From: Candidatus Xianfuyuplasma coldseepsis
GTDB lineage: Bacteria > Bacillota_I > Bacilli_A > Izemoplasmatales > Izemoplasmataceae
Direction of reading: 5' to 3'
Length of the DNA stretch: 64,000 nt
Assembly: GCF_014023125.1 (NCBI RefSeq)
Contig: NZ_CP048914.1
Location: 124,001 to 188,000 of the forward strand
The notes under the pieces: generated by a model
Database searches by the model: none
What the model was told of the DNA's origin: nothing
The model's input: only the letters and a program-made list of their open reading frames with translations
In this document: one piece after another, positions 52,873-62,048 of the stretch
Numbering within the stretch: the first letter of the stretch is position 1
Layout: every line of letters begins with the position of its first letter
Position numbers and translations under genes: made by a program

Positions 52873-55215
52873 CTATAAGAGTTGTGGATGTTTATCAATT
52901 GCCATCATAATCGTTTCGTTGTATGTATTATAGAGTTCTTTTAGGACTCGATCAATCGATGGTGACTGTTGGTGCTTAATGATGATTTGAGCTCGATAGT
53001 AATTATTAATTCGAGCCACTTTCGGTAGTACAGGACCGAGAACAATGACATCATCTTCCAGTTCTTTACGACACTGCATAACGATTGATGTTCCGATTTT
53101 TAACACCCGTTTCACATCTTTATCACGTATCAAAATCTGGACAATGTTGTAATACGGAGTATAACCACCAAGCTGACGGATCTTCATTTCGGTTTTATAA
53201 AACGATTCATAATCATGATCTTTGGCGTACAAAATCGCATAATGGTCTGGATTGTATGTTTGTATCACAACTTCTCCTTCGAGTTCATGACGGCCAGCCC
53301 GTCCTGAGACTTGCGTCAATAATTGGAAAGTTCGTTCTACCGCTTGATAATCTGGAAGATTTAACGACATATCAGCAGCCAATACACCAACCAGTGTTAC
53401 ATTGGGGAAATCCAAACCTTTGGCAATCATTTGGGTACCAATTAAGATGTCTCCTTCATGTTCAAATTGATAGAGGAGTTCTTCATGGGCATTTTTGGAA
53501 GTCGTTGTATCGGTATCCATGCGAATCACTTTAGCTTCCGGATACATCTCTTTGACGGTTTCTTCGACTTTCTCAGTACCAATCCCCATGTAGCGTATAT
53601 GGGGACTTCCACAATAGGGACAATTGGTTGGATTTTGTTCATCGTGACCACAATAATGACACCGCAATGTATCATTGCGCTCATGGTACGTTAAGGAAAT
53701 ATCACAGTTGGGACACATGATGACTTCACCACAGTTACGGCACATCACAAATGTCGAATGTCCGCGGCGATTTAGAAGAAGCATGATTTGTTGTTTCTTG
53801 GCTAAACGATCATCAATCAACGCTTTTAAGCGTTTGGAGAAAATCGAACGGTTACCACCTTGGAACTCATAACGCATATCTTCGATATAAACATCGGGTA
53901 ATGTTGTTTGATTGGCACGTTCCTCCATGGTAAGCATCGTATATCGACCCTCAAGTGCTTCAAAATAACTGTCTACCGAAGGGGTTGCACTCCCCAAGAT
54001 TAGTGGTATATCATAGTACTCAGCACGCATCATAGCGACGTCTTTTGCATGATACGTTGGCAAGGTATCTTGTTTGTAACTATCGGTATGTTCTTCGTCG
54101 ATAATGATAACACCCAGATGTTCAAACGGCGCAAAAATCGCACTTCGTGCCCCGACAACAACATCCACTTCTTTGCGACGAATTTTTCGCCATTCATCGT
54201 ATTTTTCACCAATCGACAATCGACTATGCAGCAAGGCTACTTTTTCACCAAAACGCCCTTTGAATCGGGATACCATCATCGGTGTTAAGGAAATCTCGGG
54301 AACCAACATAATCGCTTGCTTCCCTTGAGTGACAACATCTTCGATAATGTTTAAATAAATCTCCGTTTTTCCACTGCCAGTGACTCCTTTTAACAAAAAG
54401 GTCTGATGTTGGTTGAGATTTTGATGAATCGCATCGTATGCAACTTGTTGTTCAGCGGTAAAGGTGACGCATTTATTTAACGCATCATATCGATGCTGAA
54501 TCTGACGATATGTCTCTTCTTCGATCTCCGTAACGATACCTTTCTCAAGTAAAGACTTGATGGTTGAATGGGATGCCTTGGTTGCCATCAATACTTGTCG
54601 TTTTAATTGCGGTTCGTCATAGTCCGCTAAATACTTGATTATTGCTTGTTGTTTGGCTCCACGGACAGGGAAATCAGGTTGTTCAAGCGCAAGATATGTA
54701 ATGTATTTTTTATGTCCTCGTTGTTGTATCGTATGTCGAATTTCAATGACGCCTTGTTGGATATATTGCTTGATAGCAGGTAAAAATGGAATAATACTGT
54801 CATTATAGGGTGCTTCTTGATAACGATTGAACAAACCTGCTACATCACTATCCAGTTTGGTTATATCATGACAAACCAATGTTTTCTTGTATTTGGATTG
54901 TAAGGCGCGTGGTAACATTGCGTGATAAATACTTACTAGTGGACTAGTTGTTGTAAACTGCATCGTTTTACCTAGTTCTAAAAGTTCTCTTGTTAGTGAT
55001 GGAACAAGGTCCATCACCCCTTTAATTGCTTTGAGTCCTTGCACCTCTGTTGTTTCTTTCAGCTGAAGCACATATCCCATAATGAAACGAGGACCAAAGG
55101 GTACTTGCACCCGTTGTCCCATTTCAATAATCGATTCAAATGCAGCAGGTACTGCATAATCAAAGGTTCGATCTACCGCTTTAGCTGGTACATCTACAAG
55201 AACTTCTGCAATCAT
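52873..55215 (-). CDS. priA: Primosomal protein N', replication restart helicase
   Basis: Superfamily 2 helicase that reloads the replisome at stalled forks. The 780-residue protein has Walker A LLKGVTGSGKTEIYLN, the Walker B IIIDEEHTDSYKQ, zinc-binding cysteines in CRNCGEVIMCPNC and CHYCG/CPYCGS (eight in total), and SGRAGRHELEGEV in helicase motif VI. The N-terminal 3'-binding domain starts ATG behind AGGTG. Complete. Confidence 0.97.
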   Translation of the reverse strand: MIAEVLVDVPAKAVDRTFDYAVPAAFESIIEMGQRVQVPFGPRFIMGYVLQLKETTEVQGLKAIKGVMDLVPSLTRELLELGKTMQFTTTSPLVSIYHAMLPRALQSKYKKTLVCHDITKLDSDVAGLFNRYQEAPYNDSIIPFLPAIKQYIQQGVIEIRHTIQQRGHKKYITYLALEQPDFPVRGAKQQAIIKYLADYDEPQLKRQVLMATKASHSTIKSLLEKGIVTEIEEETYRQIQHRYDALNKCVTFTAEQQVAYDAIHQNLNQHQTFLLKGVTGSGKTEIYLNIIEDVVTQGKQAIMLVPEISLTPMMVSRFKGRFGEKVALLHSRLSIGEKYDEWRKIRRKEVDVVVGARSAIFAPFEHLGVIIIDEEHTDSYKQDTLPTYHAKDVAMMRAEYYDIPLILGSATPSVDSYFEALEGRYTMLTMEERANQTTLPDVYIEDMRYEFQGGNRSIFSKRLKALIDDRLAKKQQIMLLLNRRGHSTFVMCRNCGEVIMCPNCDISLTYHERNDTLRCHYCGHDEQNPTNCPYCGSPHIRYMGIGTEKVEETVKEMYPEAKVIRMDTDTTTSKNAHEELLYQFEHEGDILIGTQMIAKGLDFPNVTLVGVLAADMSLNLPDYQAVERTFQLLTQVSGRAGRHELEGEVVIQTYNPDHYAILYAKDHDYESFYKTEMKIRQLGGYTPYYNIVQILIRDKDVKRVLKIGTSIVMQCRKELEDDVIVLGPVLPKVARINNYYRAQIIIKHQQSPSIDRVLKELYNTYNETIMMAIDKHPQLL

Positions 55216-55223
55216 ATTTTCAC

Positions 55224-56012
55224 CTAAATTCGGCGTAGATAATTCTGATAATCGTTTAAGAAATGTTTCGTAAATTGCACCGACTCAATGTCCTCATATG
55301 CAATGGGAGTGATTCCATCATCTGTAAACTCATATATTATAGCACCTTCTAATGCCATTAGGATCGGTGAATGGGTTGCTAGAATAATTTGTGATCCGCT
55401 CCGTGCTAAATCAGTTAATAAAACCAGTAACTGATATTGGTTGAGGGGACTAAGAGGAGTCTCCGGTTCATCAAGTAAATATACTCCTTGTTGATGCATC
55501 CGTGCTTTGAAGAAGGTTAAGAAACCTTCTCCATGAGAGCGTTTATTAAGTTCCCCGTCATACGTCTCATGTAATTGATGCAACTGGCTAGCAATCGGTC
55601 CAAGAGCTAGGGAACGAACATATTCACTCTTATTCTTAAACTCGTCCGCAACTTCTTGATATTCAGCTTCAAGTTGCTGTTTCATTGTTTTTAAATGGTT
55701 GATGTAGGTAATGAAGTCTTCTCCACTAAAGAAAAATCCTTTGCGGGTTTGTACATCATGCGATAGTATCATCGACTTGGCTAGACGATGAACATCTTTA
55801 TAATACGGACTATGTAAATCATTCTTACTAACATTTATCGAGTTATTCTTATAAGCAATGGCTTGTAGAAGTGTTGATTTACCACTTCCATTGTCGCCGA
55901 CAAAGATCGTAATTGGTTGGTTAAGTGATAATGTTGATGTATGCTTCAGTGACGGAATATTAAATGGATAGTCTGATTGGTTTTTTTGCGAAAGACGTAG
56001 TTTCTTAATCAT
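55224..56012 (-). CDS. AAA/ABC-type ATPase
   Basis: A 262-residue P-loop ATPase with an AAA_23/AAA_21-type core: Walker A IFVGDNGSGKSTLLQA near residue 35, a signature-like SHGEGFLTFF, Walker B VYLLDEPETPLSP and H-loop ILATHSPIL. No membrane or substrate domain is present. Proteins of this kind act in DNA repair, toxin or defence systems, or have unknown roles; nothing here narrows it down. ATG at 56010-56012 overlaps the end of the HAD gene by eight bases. Confidence 0.82.
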   Translation of the reverse strand: MIKKLRLSQKNQSDYPFNIPSLKHTSTLSLNQPITIFVGDNGSGKSTLLQAIAYKNNSINVSKNDLHSPYYKDVHRLAKSMILSHDVQTRKGFFFSGEDFITYINHLKTMKQQLEAEYQEVADEFKNKSEYVRSLALGPIASQLHQLHETYDGELNKRSHGEGFLTFFKARMHQQGVYLLDEPETPLSPLNQYQLLVLLTDLARSGSQIILATHSPILMALEGAIIYEFTDDGITPIAYEDIESVQFTKHFLNDYQNYLRRI

Positions 56013-56790
56013 CGATAAATCCCAGTTTGACCAGTGCTTTATATAGCCCATCATTTTTTATATCGTCCGTCACATAAGTTGCATGTTTTTTTGCCAATTC
56101 ACTTGCATTTCCCATGGCAACACTATTGGGTATATAATCCAGCATTTCAATATCATTATCGCCATCACCAAATGCATATGCATTCTCTATTGGAATATTT
56201 TCAAGTTCTAAGATCTTCTTAATTCCCTCTTTTTTACTCATACCTTTGCTTAAAATATCGAAGCCACCACCCAACCAGCGTACCAAATCCATATTATCCA
56301 ACTGGTCACGGAAGAATTGATGTTTTTTTCGGTCGCAAAATGCCCACATTTGAAATATATCATTTTCTAAATAGAAATTCGGGTCAACTCTTGGTAGTTT
56401 CATGTCAACCAGCTCAAAAGCTTCTTTTCCCTTTTCATCAACGATGTTTAATGTCTCATCAAACTCACCTAAGAACCCATATTTCATATTGTGATCCTCG
56501 AGCGTTTGGACAATCTTAAGTACTTTATCCTTTGGAATCGGATTGCGATATATCGTTTCTCCATTCTTCATAATGATTTGTCCATTTATTAAAATGAAGA
56601 TATTTATGAAGGGTTTGATTTCTTCAATATTATGCAACATATAATACGCCCGACCAGTTGCAATAGCTATCTCAATATTCGGATTATTATGTAGTTGTTT
56701 TAATGCGCGAATGGTACTACGAGGTATCGATCTCGTATCTGGATCATAGAGGGTGCGATCAATATCAAAAAAGAGAATTTTCATACTCAT
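56005..56790 (-). CDS. Cof-type HAD phosphatase
   Basis: A 261-residue HAD superfamily hydrolase, subfamily IIB (Cof). Nucleophile aspartates appear in FFDIDRTLYDP, motif II in IAIATGRAYY, and the metal-binding end in AFGDGDNDIEMLDY. Such enzymes dephosphorylate sugar phosphates or flavin and pyridoxal phosphates with loose specificity. ATG follows AGGTGG. It is the first gene of the operon running to the LemA-like gene; a TATAAT box is at 56828-56833 on the minus strand. Confidence 0.92.
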   Translation of the reverse strand: MSMKILFFDIDRTLYDPDTRSIPRSTIRALKQLHNNPNIEIAIATGRAYYMLHNIEEIKPFINIFILINGQIIMKNGETIYRNPIPKDKVLKIVQTLEDHNMKYGFLGEFDETLNIVDEKGKEAFELVDMKLPRVDPNFYLENDIFQMWAFCDRKKHQFFRDQLDNMDLVRWLGGGFDILSKGMSKKEGIKKILELENIPIENAYAFGDGDNDIEMLDYIPNSVAMGNASELAKKHATYVTDDIKNDGLYKALVKLGFIDD

Positions 56791-56910
56791 CGAACCACCT
56801 CATTTCTATGTTTCTTAGTTTTATCATATTATACCATAAAAAAGGGCTTAAAATAAGCAAGATAAAAACATTTTCATAACATATTCTTTCCGATTACATT
56901 AGTTATTTGG

Positions 56911-56916
56911 TATAAT
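56911..56916 (+). promoter_or_regulatory. Likely -10 box of the rnjA promoter
   Basis: TATAAT at 56911-56916, 42 bases upstream of the rnjA start. The -35 region (about TTCCGA at 56888-56893) is only a partial match. Confidence 0.5.
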
Positions 56917-56957
56917 TAATATAGAAGATAACGATTCAGTTAGGAGGACTTCTATTA

Positions 56958-58643
56958 ATGCAAAACAATTTATTGAAAAAGAATGAAGTCGGTGTGTTTG
57001 CATTAGGTGGTCTTGGCGAAGTAGGTAAAAACATGTATGTCGTCGAATATCAAGACGAAATTCTTGTTATTGATTCGGGTATATTGTTCCCAGAGGACCA
57101 TTTACTCGGTATTGATTACGTCATACCAGATTACACGTATTTATTTGAAAACCAGGATAAAATTAAAGCACTTATTATTACACACGGACACGAAGATCAT
57201 ATCGGCGGTATCCCGTACTTGCTGCGTCAAGTAAAGGTACCAAAAATCTATGCCAGTGGTATAGCTGTAGGCTTAATTAAAAACAAACTAGAGAAACACA
57301 AAGGATTTAGAGTACCAATTATCGAGTATCAAGAGTATGAAAAAATCGTACTCGGTAAACTATCGATTAGTTTTTTTAGAACCAATCATAGTATTCCTGA
57401 TTCGTATGGTATTGCAATTCACACACCTGAAGGTGTGATTGTTCATACTGGGGATTTTAAGTTTGATTTCACCCCAACTGGACCGGATGCATCATATCAT
57501 AGAATCGCTGATTTAGGCCGTAAAGGAGTATTGTTATTGCTCAGTGATTCAACCAATGCAGAACTTACAGATTTCACAAAGAGCGAATCGGTTGTATCGG
57601 AAAATATCAAAGATATCTTTACCAAGATCGATGGTCGAATCATTGTGGCAACTTTTGCCTCCAATGTTCATCGGGTACAACAAATCGTTGAAGCTAGTGT
57701 TGCTACCAATCGGAAGGTTGCTGTTTATGGACGCAGCATGCTACGAACACTTGAAGTAGGTCGTGACATGGGTTACATAAAAGCACCCCAAGGAACGTTC
57801 ATTGATCCACATCATTTGAAGCGATACCCTAATGAACAGATGACGATTATCTGCACCGGTTCACAAGGTGAACCGATGGCTGCATTAAGCCGTATTGCAG
57901 CAGGTACACATCGTCAGATTTCACTTCAAAATGGGGATACCGTCATCTTTAGTTCTAGCCCCATACCTGGAAATCAAGAGGGTGTTAGTAAAACGATTAA
58001 CATGCTATTCCGTCGTGGTGCAAATGTAATTACCAACTCACCACTTACAGACACTCATACGTCTGGGCATGCTGGACAAGAAGAACAAAAGCTCATGTTA
58101 AAATTGATTAAGCCTAAGTTCTTTATGCCAATCCATGGTGAATACCGGATGTTGAAGATTCACTCTAAAATCGGAATTAACACCGGTGTACGAAAAGGAA
58201 ACGAGTTTGTTCTAGACAATGGAGACGTTCTCGCCGTAACAAGGCGCAGCGCTCGAGTTGCTGGAAAAGTTCAAGCTGGTAGCGTCTATATCGATGGATC
58301 AGGAATTGGTGACATTGGAAGTGTTGTTATTCGTGATCGTAAACTACTAAGTGAGGATGGACTACTAAGCGCAATTGTTACTGTTGATAAAGAAACTATG
58401 AAACTAGTTGGACAACCAGTTATTACATCTAGAGGATTCATTTACATGCGTGAGCATGAAGAGTTAACGTCTGAAATGAGCCAATTAGTGGGAACGGAAG
58501 TTCAAAACAAGTTGTCTAATTCTACAACAATTAACATCTCATACTTAAAGAAAACGATGACAAGAGTTTTAAGCAAATATATTTACGACAAAACCGAACG
58601 TAATCCAATGATTATGCCTGTTATTATGATTGTAAACAACTAA
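56958..58643 (+). CDS. rnj: Ribonuclease J
   Basis: Metallo-beta-lactamase/beta-CASP nuclease with 5'-3' exo- and endonuclease activity, central to RNA decay in Bacillota. The 561-residue protein has the zinc motif THGHEDHIGGIPYLL, HTGDFKFDF, the beta-CASP segment and HTSGHAGQEE, and the C-terminal domain is complete. ATG follows TAGGAGGAC. It is a single gene on plus, between divergent and convergent neighbours. Paralogues J1 and J2 exist in many species and cannot be told apart here. Confidence 0.96.
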   Translation: MQNNLLKKNEVGVFALGGLGEVGKNMYVVEYQDEILVIDSGILFPEDHLLGIDYVIPDYTYLFENQDKIKALIITHGHEDHIGGIPYLLRQVKVPKIYASGIAVGLIKNKLEKHKGFRVPIIEYQEYEKIVLGKLSISFFRTNHSIPDSYGIAIHTPEGVIVHTGDFKFDFTPTGPDASYHRIADLGRKGVLLLLSDSTNAELTDFTKSESVVSENIKDIFTKIDGRIIVATFASNVHRVQQIVEASVATNRKVAVYGRSMLRTLEVGRDMGYIKAPQGTFIDPHHLKRYPNEQMTIICTGSQGEPMAALSRIAAGTHRQISLQNGDTVIFSSSPIPGNQEGVSKTINMLFRRGANVITNSPLTDTHTSGHAGQEEQKLMLKLIKPKFFMPIHGEYRMLKIHSKIGINTGVRKGNEFVLDNGDVLAVTRRSARVAGKVQAGSVYIDGSGIGDIGSVVIRDRKLLSEDGLLSAIVTVDKETMKLVGQPVITSRGFIYMREHEELTSEMSQLVGTEVQNKLSNSTTINISYLKKTMTRVLSKYIYDKTERNPMIMPVIMIVNN

Positions 58644-58673
58644 AAAGAGTGCCTTATGCACTCTCTTTTTTTT
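58644..58673. terminator. Bidirectional terminator between rnj and kamE
   Basis: AGAGTGC and GCACTCT (58647-58665) flank CTTAT, with A/T runs on both sides, so it can stop both convergent genes; the kamE stop codon is within the stem. Confidence 0.92.
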
Positions 58674-59436
58674 GTCGCAGTTCTTCTACAAAGAATGAAG
58701 CAACATCTTCAGCGAACTTTTTCGGTCCAAATCCTGCATCAAACCCCAATTCTTTTGCTAATTCATGGGAAATTCGAGGCCCTCCAATAATCACTATGAA
58801 ACGCTCTCGCAGGTGCTCTGCCTCCAATAACTCAATGAAGTGTACGAGGTTATGAATATGAACGTCTTTTTGTGTAACCGTTTGACTGATCAATATCACA
58901 TCTGCATTCACATCCAATGCTTTTCGTATTAGCTCTTCATTGGATATTTGGCTGCCTAAGTTGTATGTAAGGATATTACGATATCTCTCTAATCCATAAT
59001 GTCCCCCAAAACCTTTCATATTCATTATTGCATCAATTCCAACGGTGTGTGCATCGGTTCCTGTAGATGCTCCTACAACGACAATCTCTCGTCCAATATA
59101 ATCATCGATATATTGCTCGATTTCATCGCGGTTCATTACAGGTGTATCGACCGTTTTGACATGGATGGATGTATAGTCTATGACATGATTGACCGAACCA
59201 TATATTATGTACATAGTATATGTATCTTCGATTGAAATTGCTTCTGCAATTAAGGGATCTGATAGGCCCATTTTTCGAGCTAATTGCCGGGCAGCTTCTT
59301 GACCTTTTTCATCATTCTGAATAGGTAACGTGAAACTAAGCTGCACTTTACCGTCGTTCATAGTATCGCCGTATGGTTTTACTTTTTTGAGATCAAGCTC
59401 TTTATCATATTGCTTTTTATTCAAATCGTAGCTCAT
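58654..59436 (-). CDS. kamE: Lysine 5,6-aminomutase beta subunit
   Basis: B12-binding subunit of the PLP- and adenosylcobalamin-dependent mutase acting on beta-lysine or lysine. The 260-residue protein has the cobalt-binding GASTGTDAHTVGIDA (DxHxxG) and VVIIGGPRIS-type loop (IVIIGGPRISHELAKELG). It overlaps kamD as ATGA. It ends the lysine operon. Confidence 0.95.
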   Translation of the reverse strand: MSYDLNKKQYDKELDLKKVKPYGDTMNDGKVQLSFTLPIQNDEKGQEAARQLARKMGLSDPLIAEAISIEDTYTMYIIYGSVNHVIDYTSIHVKTVDTPVMNRDEIEQYIDDYIGREIVVVGASTGTDAHTVGIDAIMNMKGFGGHYGLERYRNILTYNLGSQISNEELIRKALDVNADVILISQTVTQKDVHIHNLVHFIELLEAEHLRERFIVIIGGPRISHELAKELGFDAGFGPKKFAEDVASFFVEELRQKKESA

Positions 59437-60998
59437 ACGGATCCCTCCCGTAGTTCTTGTATCATTGCATCAAGTACAGGATTTACATACGATTCATGTT
59501 TTTTTACAACTCCATCCAAGCCTTTACCACCTGTTTTTTCGCGTTTAATACCCGCGAAAATTCCTTGTTCAATTGTTTCAAAGATCCCGATATTCGCGAT
59601 TTTCTGAAGCAAGTTCGTTGCATCATCAAGAACTTGGTGTGCTCGTTGCACAATAATACCATCTTTACGAAATTGAATTTCATTGCGGATGTCTTTCATC
59701 GTAGTATTGATATAAGAGGCGTTTTCAATTGCTAAGTATCGATCACTCATAAACGGTGTATGAACAGCCTCCGTTAACATACCCAGTAAATGGATTCGCT
59801 GATTTGTTACTTTTGTCACTATATTAAATAAGGTGTTTTGCACATGTCCTTTGAATATATTCCCAGTCATATATTTTGTTGGTGGCATATATTTTAATGG
59901 CGCTTTTGGGAAAATCTCACGAGCCATTTCAGCTTGGGCTAATTCATATAGGAAGCCGTTCTCAACATTTGGATCAATTTCGAACGCGTGCCCTAAACCC
60001 ATTTGTTCTTCTTTCATGTAAGCAAGTTTGGCAAATTGCTCATTAATAAATTGGGAAGCTAAAACCGTATGTGCTTCCGTAACTGCATCACTCGTTGTTA
60101 AATAGTTGTCTTCTCCAGTATTAATGATAATTCCAGAATAGGCATTAATAACACGGGAAAAATACTGATCAACAAACGTCCGTTGCTCATTAATATCACG
60201 AAACAAGATTCCATACAATGAATCATTCAACATCATATCAAGTCGTTCAATAGCTCCCATCGCAGCGATTTCTGGCATACATAATCCGGAAGCATAATTT
60301 ACAAGCATGATGTAACGATTTAGTTCCTCACCAATTTCATCCAATGCTTCTCGCATGATACGGAAGTTTTCCTGAGTAGCGTAAGTACCCCCAAATCCTT
60401 CTGTGGTAGGACCGTAAGGAACAAAATCCAGTAAACTTTGACCAGTTGAGCGTATTACAGCAATAATGTCTGCTCCTGCTTTGGCAGCAGCTTTTGCTTG
60501 CACAACGTCCTCATAAATATTACCAGTTGCAACGATTACGTATAGCAATGGTCCTTCCTTTTGTGGATATTTCAACATAAATGAAGTTCTACTAGAAGCA
60601 TTTTCTTTAATCTTAATAAGTATACTATCAATAAACATCTGTAATGTACTGTATACTTGTTTTTCATTAATATCAGGATATTTTGTAATATCAATCTTAT
60701 CATTCGAAATTAATTCACCAAGCTCAGAAATATCATAATTTGTGTGGAAAAGTGCCCCGGCAATATACCGAGCTACCCCTCGATCAAGTTTTCCAGCCTG
60801 TAAGACTTGATCAACAATGATGTTTGGATATGGTACACCCAAATCATTTACTCCATCAACACCCAATAATCGACAAACTGTCCGTTCTACAGATACAGTT
60901 GTGTGTTGATCAATAAACTTTTGCGTATCTAAAGCTACTTGTAGCGCGTAGTTGCGGGCTTTATTTATTTTTTCTTCATCTAAATATAGTAGATTCAT
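59433..60998 (-). CDS. kamD: Lysine 5,6-aminomutase alpha subunit
   Basis: Large catalytic barrel subunit, 521 residues, that moves the terminal amino group to carbon 5. Recognised by VDGVNDLGVPYPN, AAAKAGADIIAVIRSTGQSL and FVPYGPTTEGFGGTYATQ. Length is typical. ATG lies ten bases after GGAGTG. In the pathway it converts (3S)-beta-lysine, made by KamA, to 3,5-diaminohexanoate, the substrate of the Kdd dehydrogenase upstream. Confidence 0.95.
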   Translation of the reverse strand: MNLLYLDEEKINKARNYALQVALDTQKFIDQHTTVSVERTVCRLLGVDGVNDLGVPYPNIIVDQVLQAGKLDRGVARYIAGALFHTNYDISELGELISNDKIDITKYPDINEKQVYSTLQMFIDSILIKIKENASSRTSFMLKYPQKEGPLLYVIVATGNIYEDVVQAKAAAKAGADIIAVIRSTGQSLLDFVPYGPTTEGFGGTYATQENFRIMREALDEIGEELNRYIMLVNYASGLCMPEIAAMGAIERLDMMLNDSLYGILFRDINEQRTFVDQYFSRVINAYSGIIINTGEDNYLTTSDAVTEAHTVLASQFINEQFAKLAYMKEEQMGLGHAFEIDPNVENGFLYELAQAEMAREIFPKAPLKYMPPTKYMTGNIFKGHVQNTLFNIVTKVTNQRIHLLGMLTEAVHTPFMSDRYLAIENASYINTTMKDIRNEIQFRKDGIIVQRAHQVLDDATNLLQKIANIGIFETIEQGIFAGIKREKTGGKGLDGVVKKHESYVNPVLDAMIQELREGSV

Positions 60999-61007
60999 AA
61001 GATATAA

Positions 61008-62048
61008 TCACTCCAAATCTTGTAAAACATTTATCGGTTCAAATCCTATTGCGGCTCTTAGTTTAGACTTAAACTCATTATTATCAAAAGAATAACCGTA
61101 AGGTGAGATAGGATTGTATGCAACAAAGATTATGTCGATTGGATTCAGGACACTAATTTTTATACCGATTTTTGACAATTTTGCCAATGTTTGTGGTTTT
61201 AGTAAGATATAAGTTGCATCTTGTACGATAATTTTAAATTGTGTTAACTTATTTTTGTTCGATAAAATAACTTCAACTATTTTTTCATTTAGTGATCTTG
61301 GTAAGTATAGAACTCTAGTTTCTTCTGTTAAAAATTGTTCTAAAATGTGTTCTTTATCGATAATATTATCCTTTGTTACCGTTTTAATCGCCTTATTTTC
61401 AAATATAATTATATTGTTTTCATTTGTTTTTACATTGATTTTCAGCGATTGTTCTACAGCTTTTATACTATAGTGGTCAATTGTTATTTTTGTATCATTA
61501 ATAACCTTATCTATATTTGATGAATAACTTGCTCCTGTAACAAAGATTATCCCATCAACAAGTTCTCTTGACGCAATGGATTTTCGAAACAATGCTCCAT
61601 CAAATAGAATTTTGTACGGTTCATATTTTGTAATTATGGATTTTAGTTTTTTCATTTTATTTCGACTCGAAGGTCCTGCAACTAATATAAGTCCCGCTCT
61701 AATTACTTCACAGATCACCACAGTTCCTAAGGCGGTTCGGATATTTGTATTTTCGTGAATTACATACGTAATGGTTGATTGATCTAAACACTCTTTTGTT
61801 GTTGCGATAATCATACCTGGGTATACTTGTATCCGTGGTTTATTCTGATTGGTTATTGTATCGATTTCTTCACCATCTAATCCGACGGAGCTAATAGCAA
61901 GTCGTTTGGTTTTATGCGCACTGATAATGGTGTTTAAAACGGTTGTTTTCCCAGCATTTTTTGCCATTCCGATAATGGAAATACTGTGATAGGGCTCTAC
62001 ATACTTCTCAATCGATTTAATGATTGTTTTTTCGCTTTCGATGAACAT
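61008..62048 (-). CDS. kamB: KamB-like reactivase subunit for lysine aminomutase
   Basis: A 346-residue protein with an N-terminal Walker A motif SIIGMAKNAGKTTVLNTI. It lies between kamA and kamD, the place of kamB in fusobacterial and clostridial lysine clusters, and gene position plus the P-loop support this assignment; my recognition of the rest is weaker. KamB acts with the MutS-like ATPase KamC to restore inactivated aminomutase, but no kamC follows here. The coding sequence is clearly more AT-rich than its neighbours. The ATG overlaps the kamA end by 32 bases and has no good ribosome site. Confidence 0.7.
   Translation of the reverse strand: MFIESEKTIIKSIEKYVEPYHSISIIGMAKNAGKTTVLNTIISAHKTKRLAISSVGLDGEEIDTITNQNKPRIQVYPGMIIATTKECLDQSTITYVIHENTNIRTALGTVVICEVIRAGLILVAGPSSRNKMKKLKSIITKYEPYKILFDGALFRKSIASRELVDGIIFVTGASYSSNIDKVINDTKITIDHYSIKAVEQSLKINVKTNENNIIIFENKAIKTVTKDNIIDKEHILEQFLTEETRVLYLPRSLNEKIVEVILSNKNKLTQFKIIVQDATYILLKPQTLAKLSKIGIKISVLNPIDIIFVAYNPISPYGYSFDNNEFKSKLRAAIGFEPINVLQDLE

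Noticed and set aside
53085-53534. 149-codon open frame on plus within priA
   Set aside because: Antisense to the conserved zinc-finger and helicase part of priA; no supporting start signal or recognisable domain.
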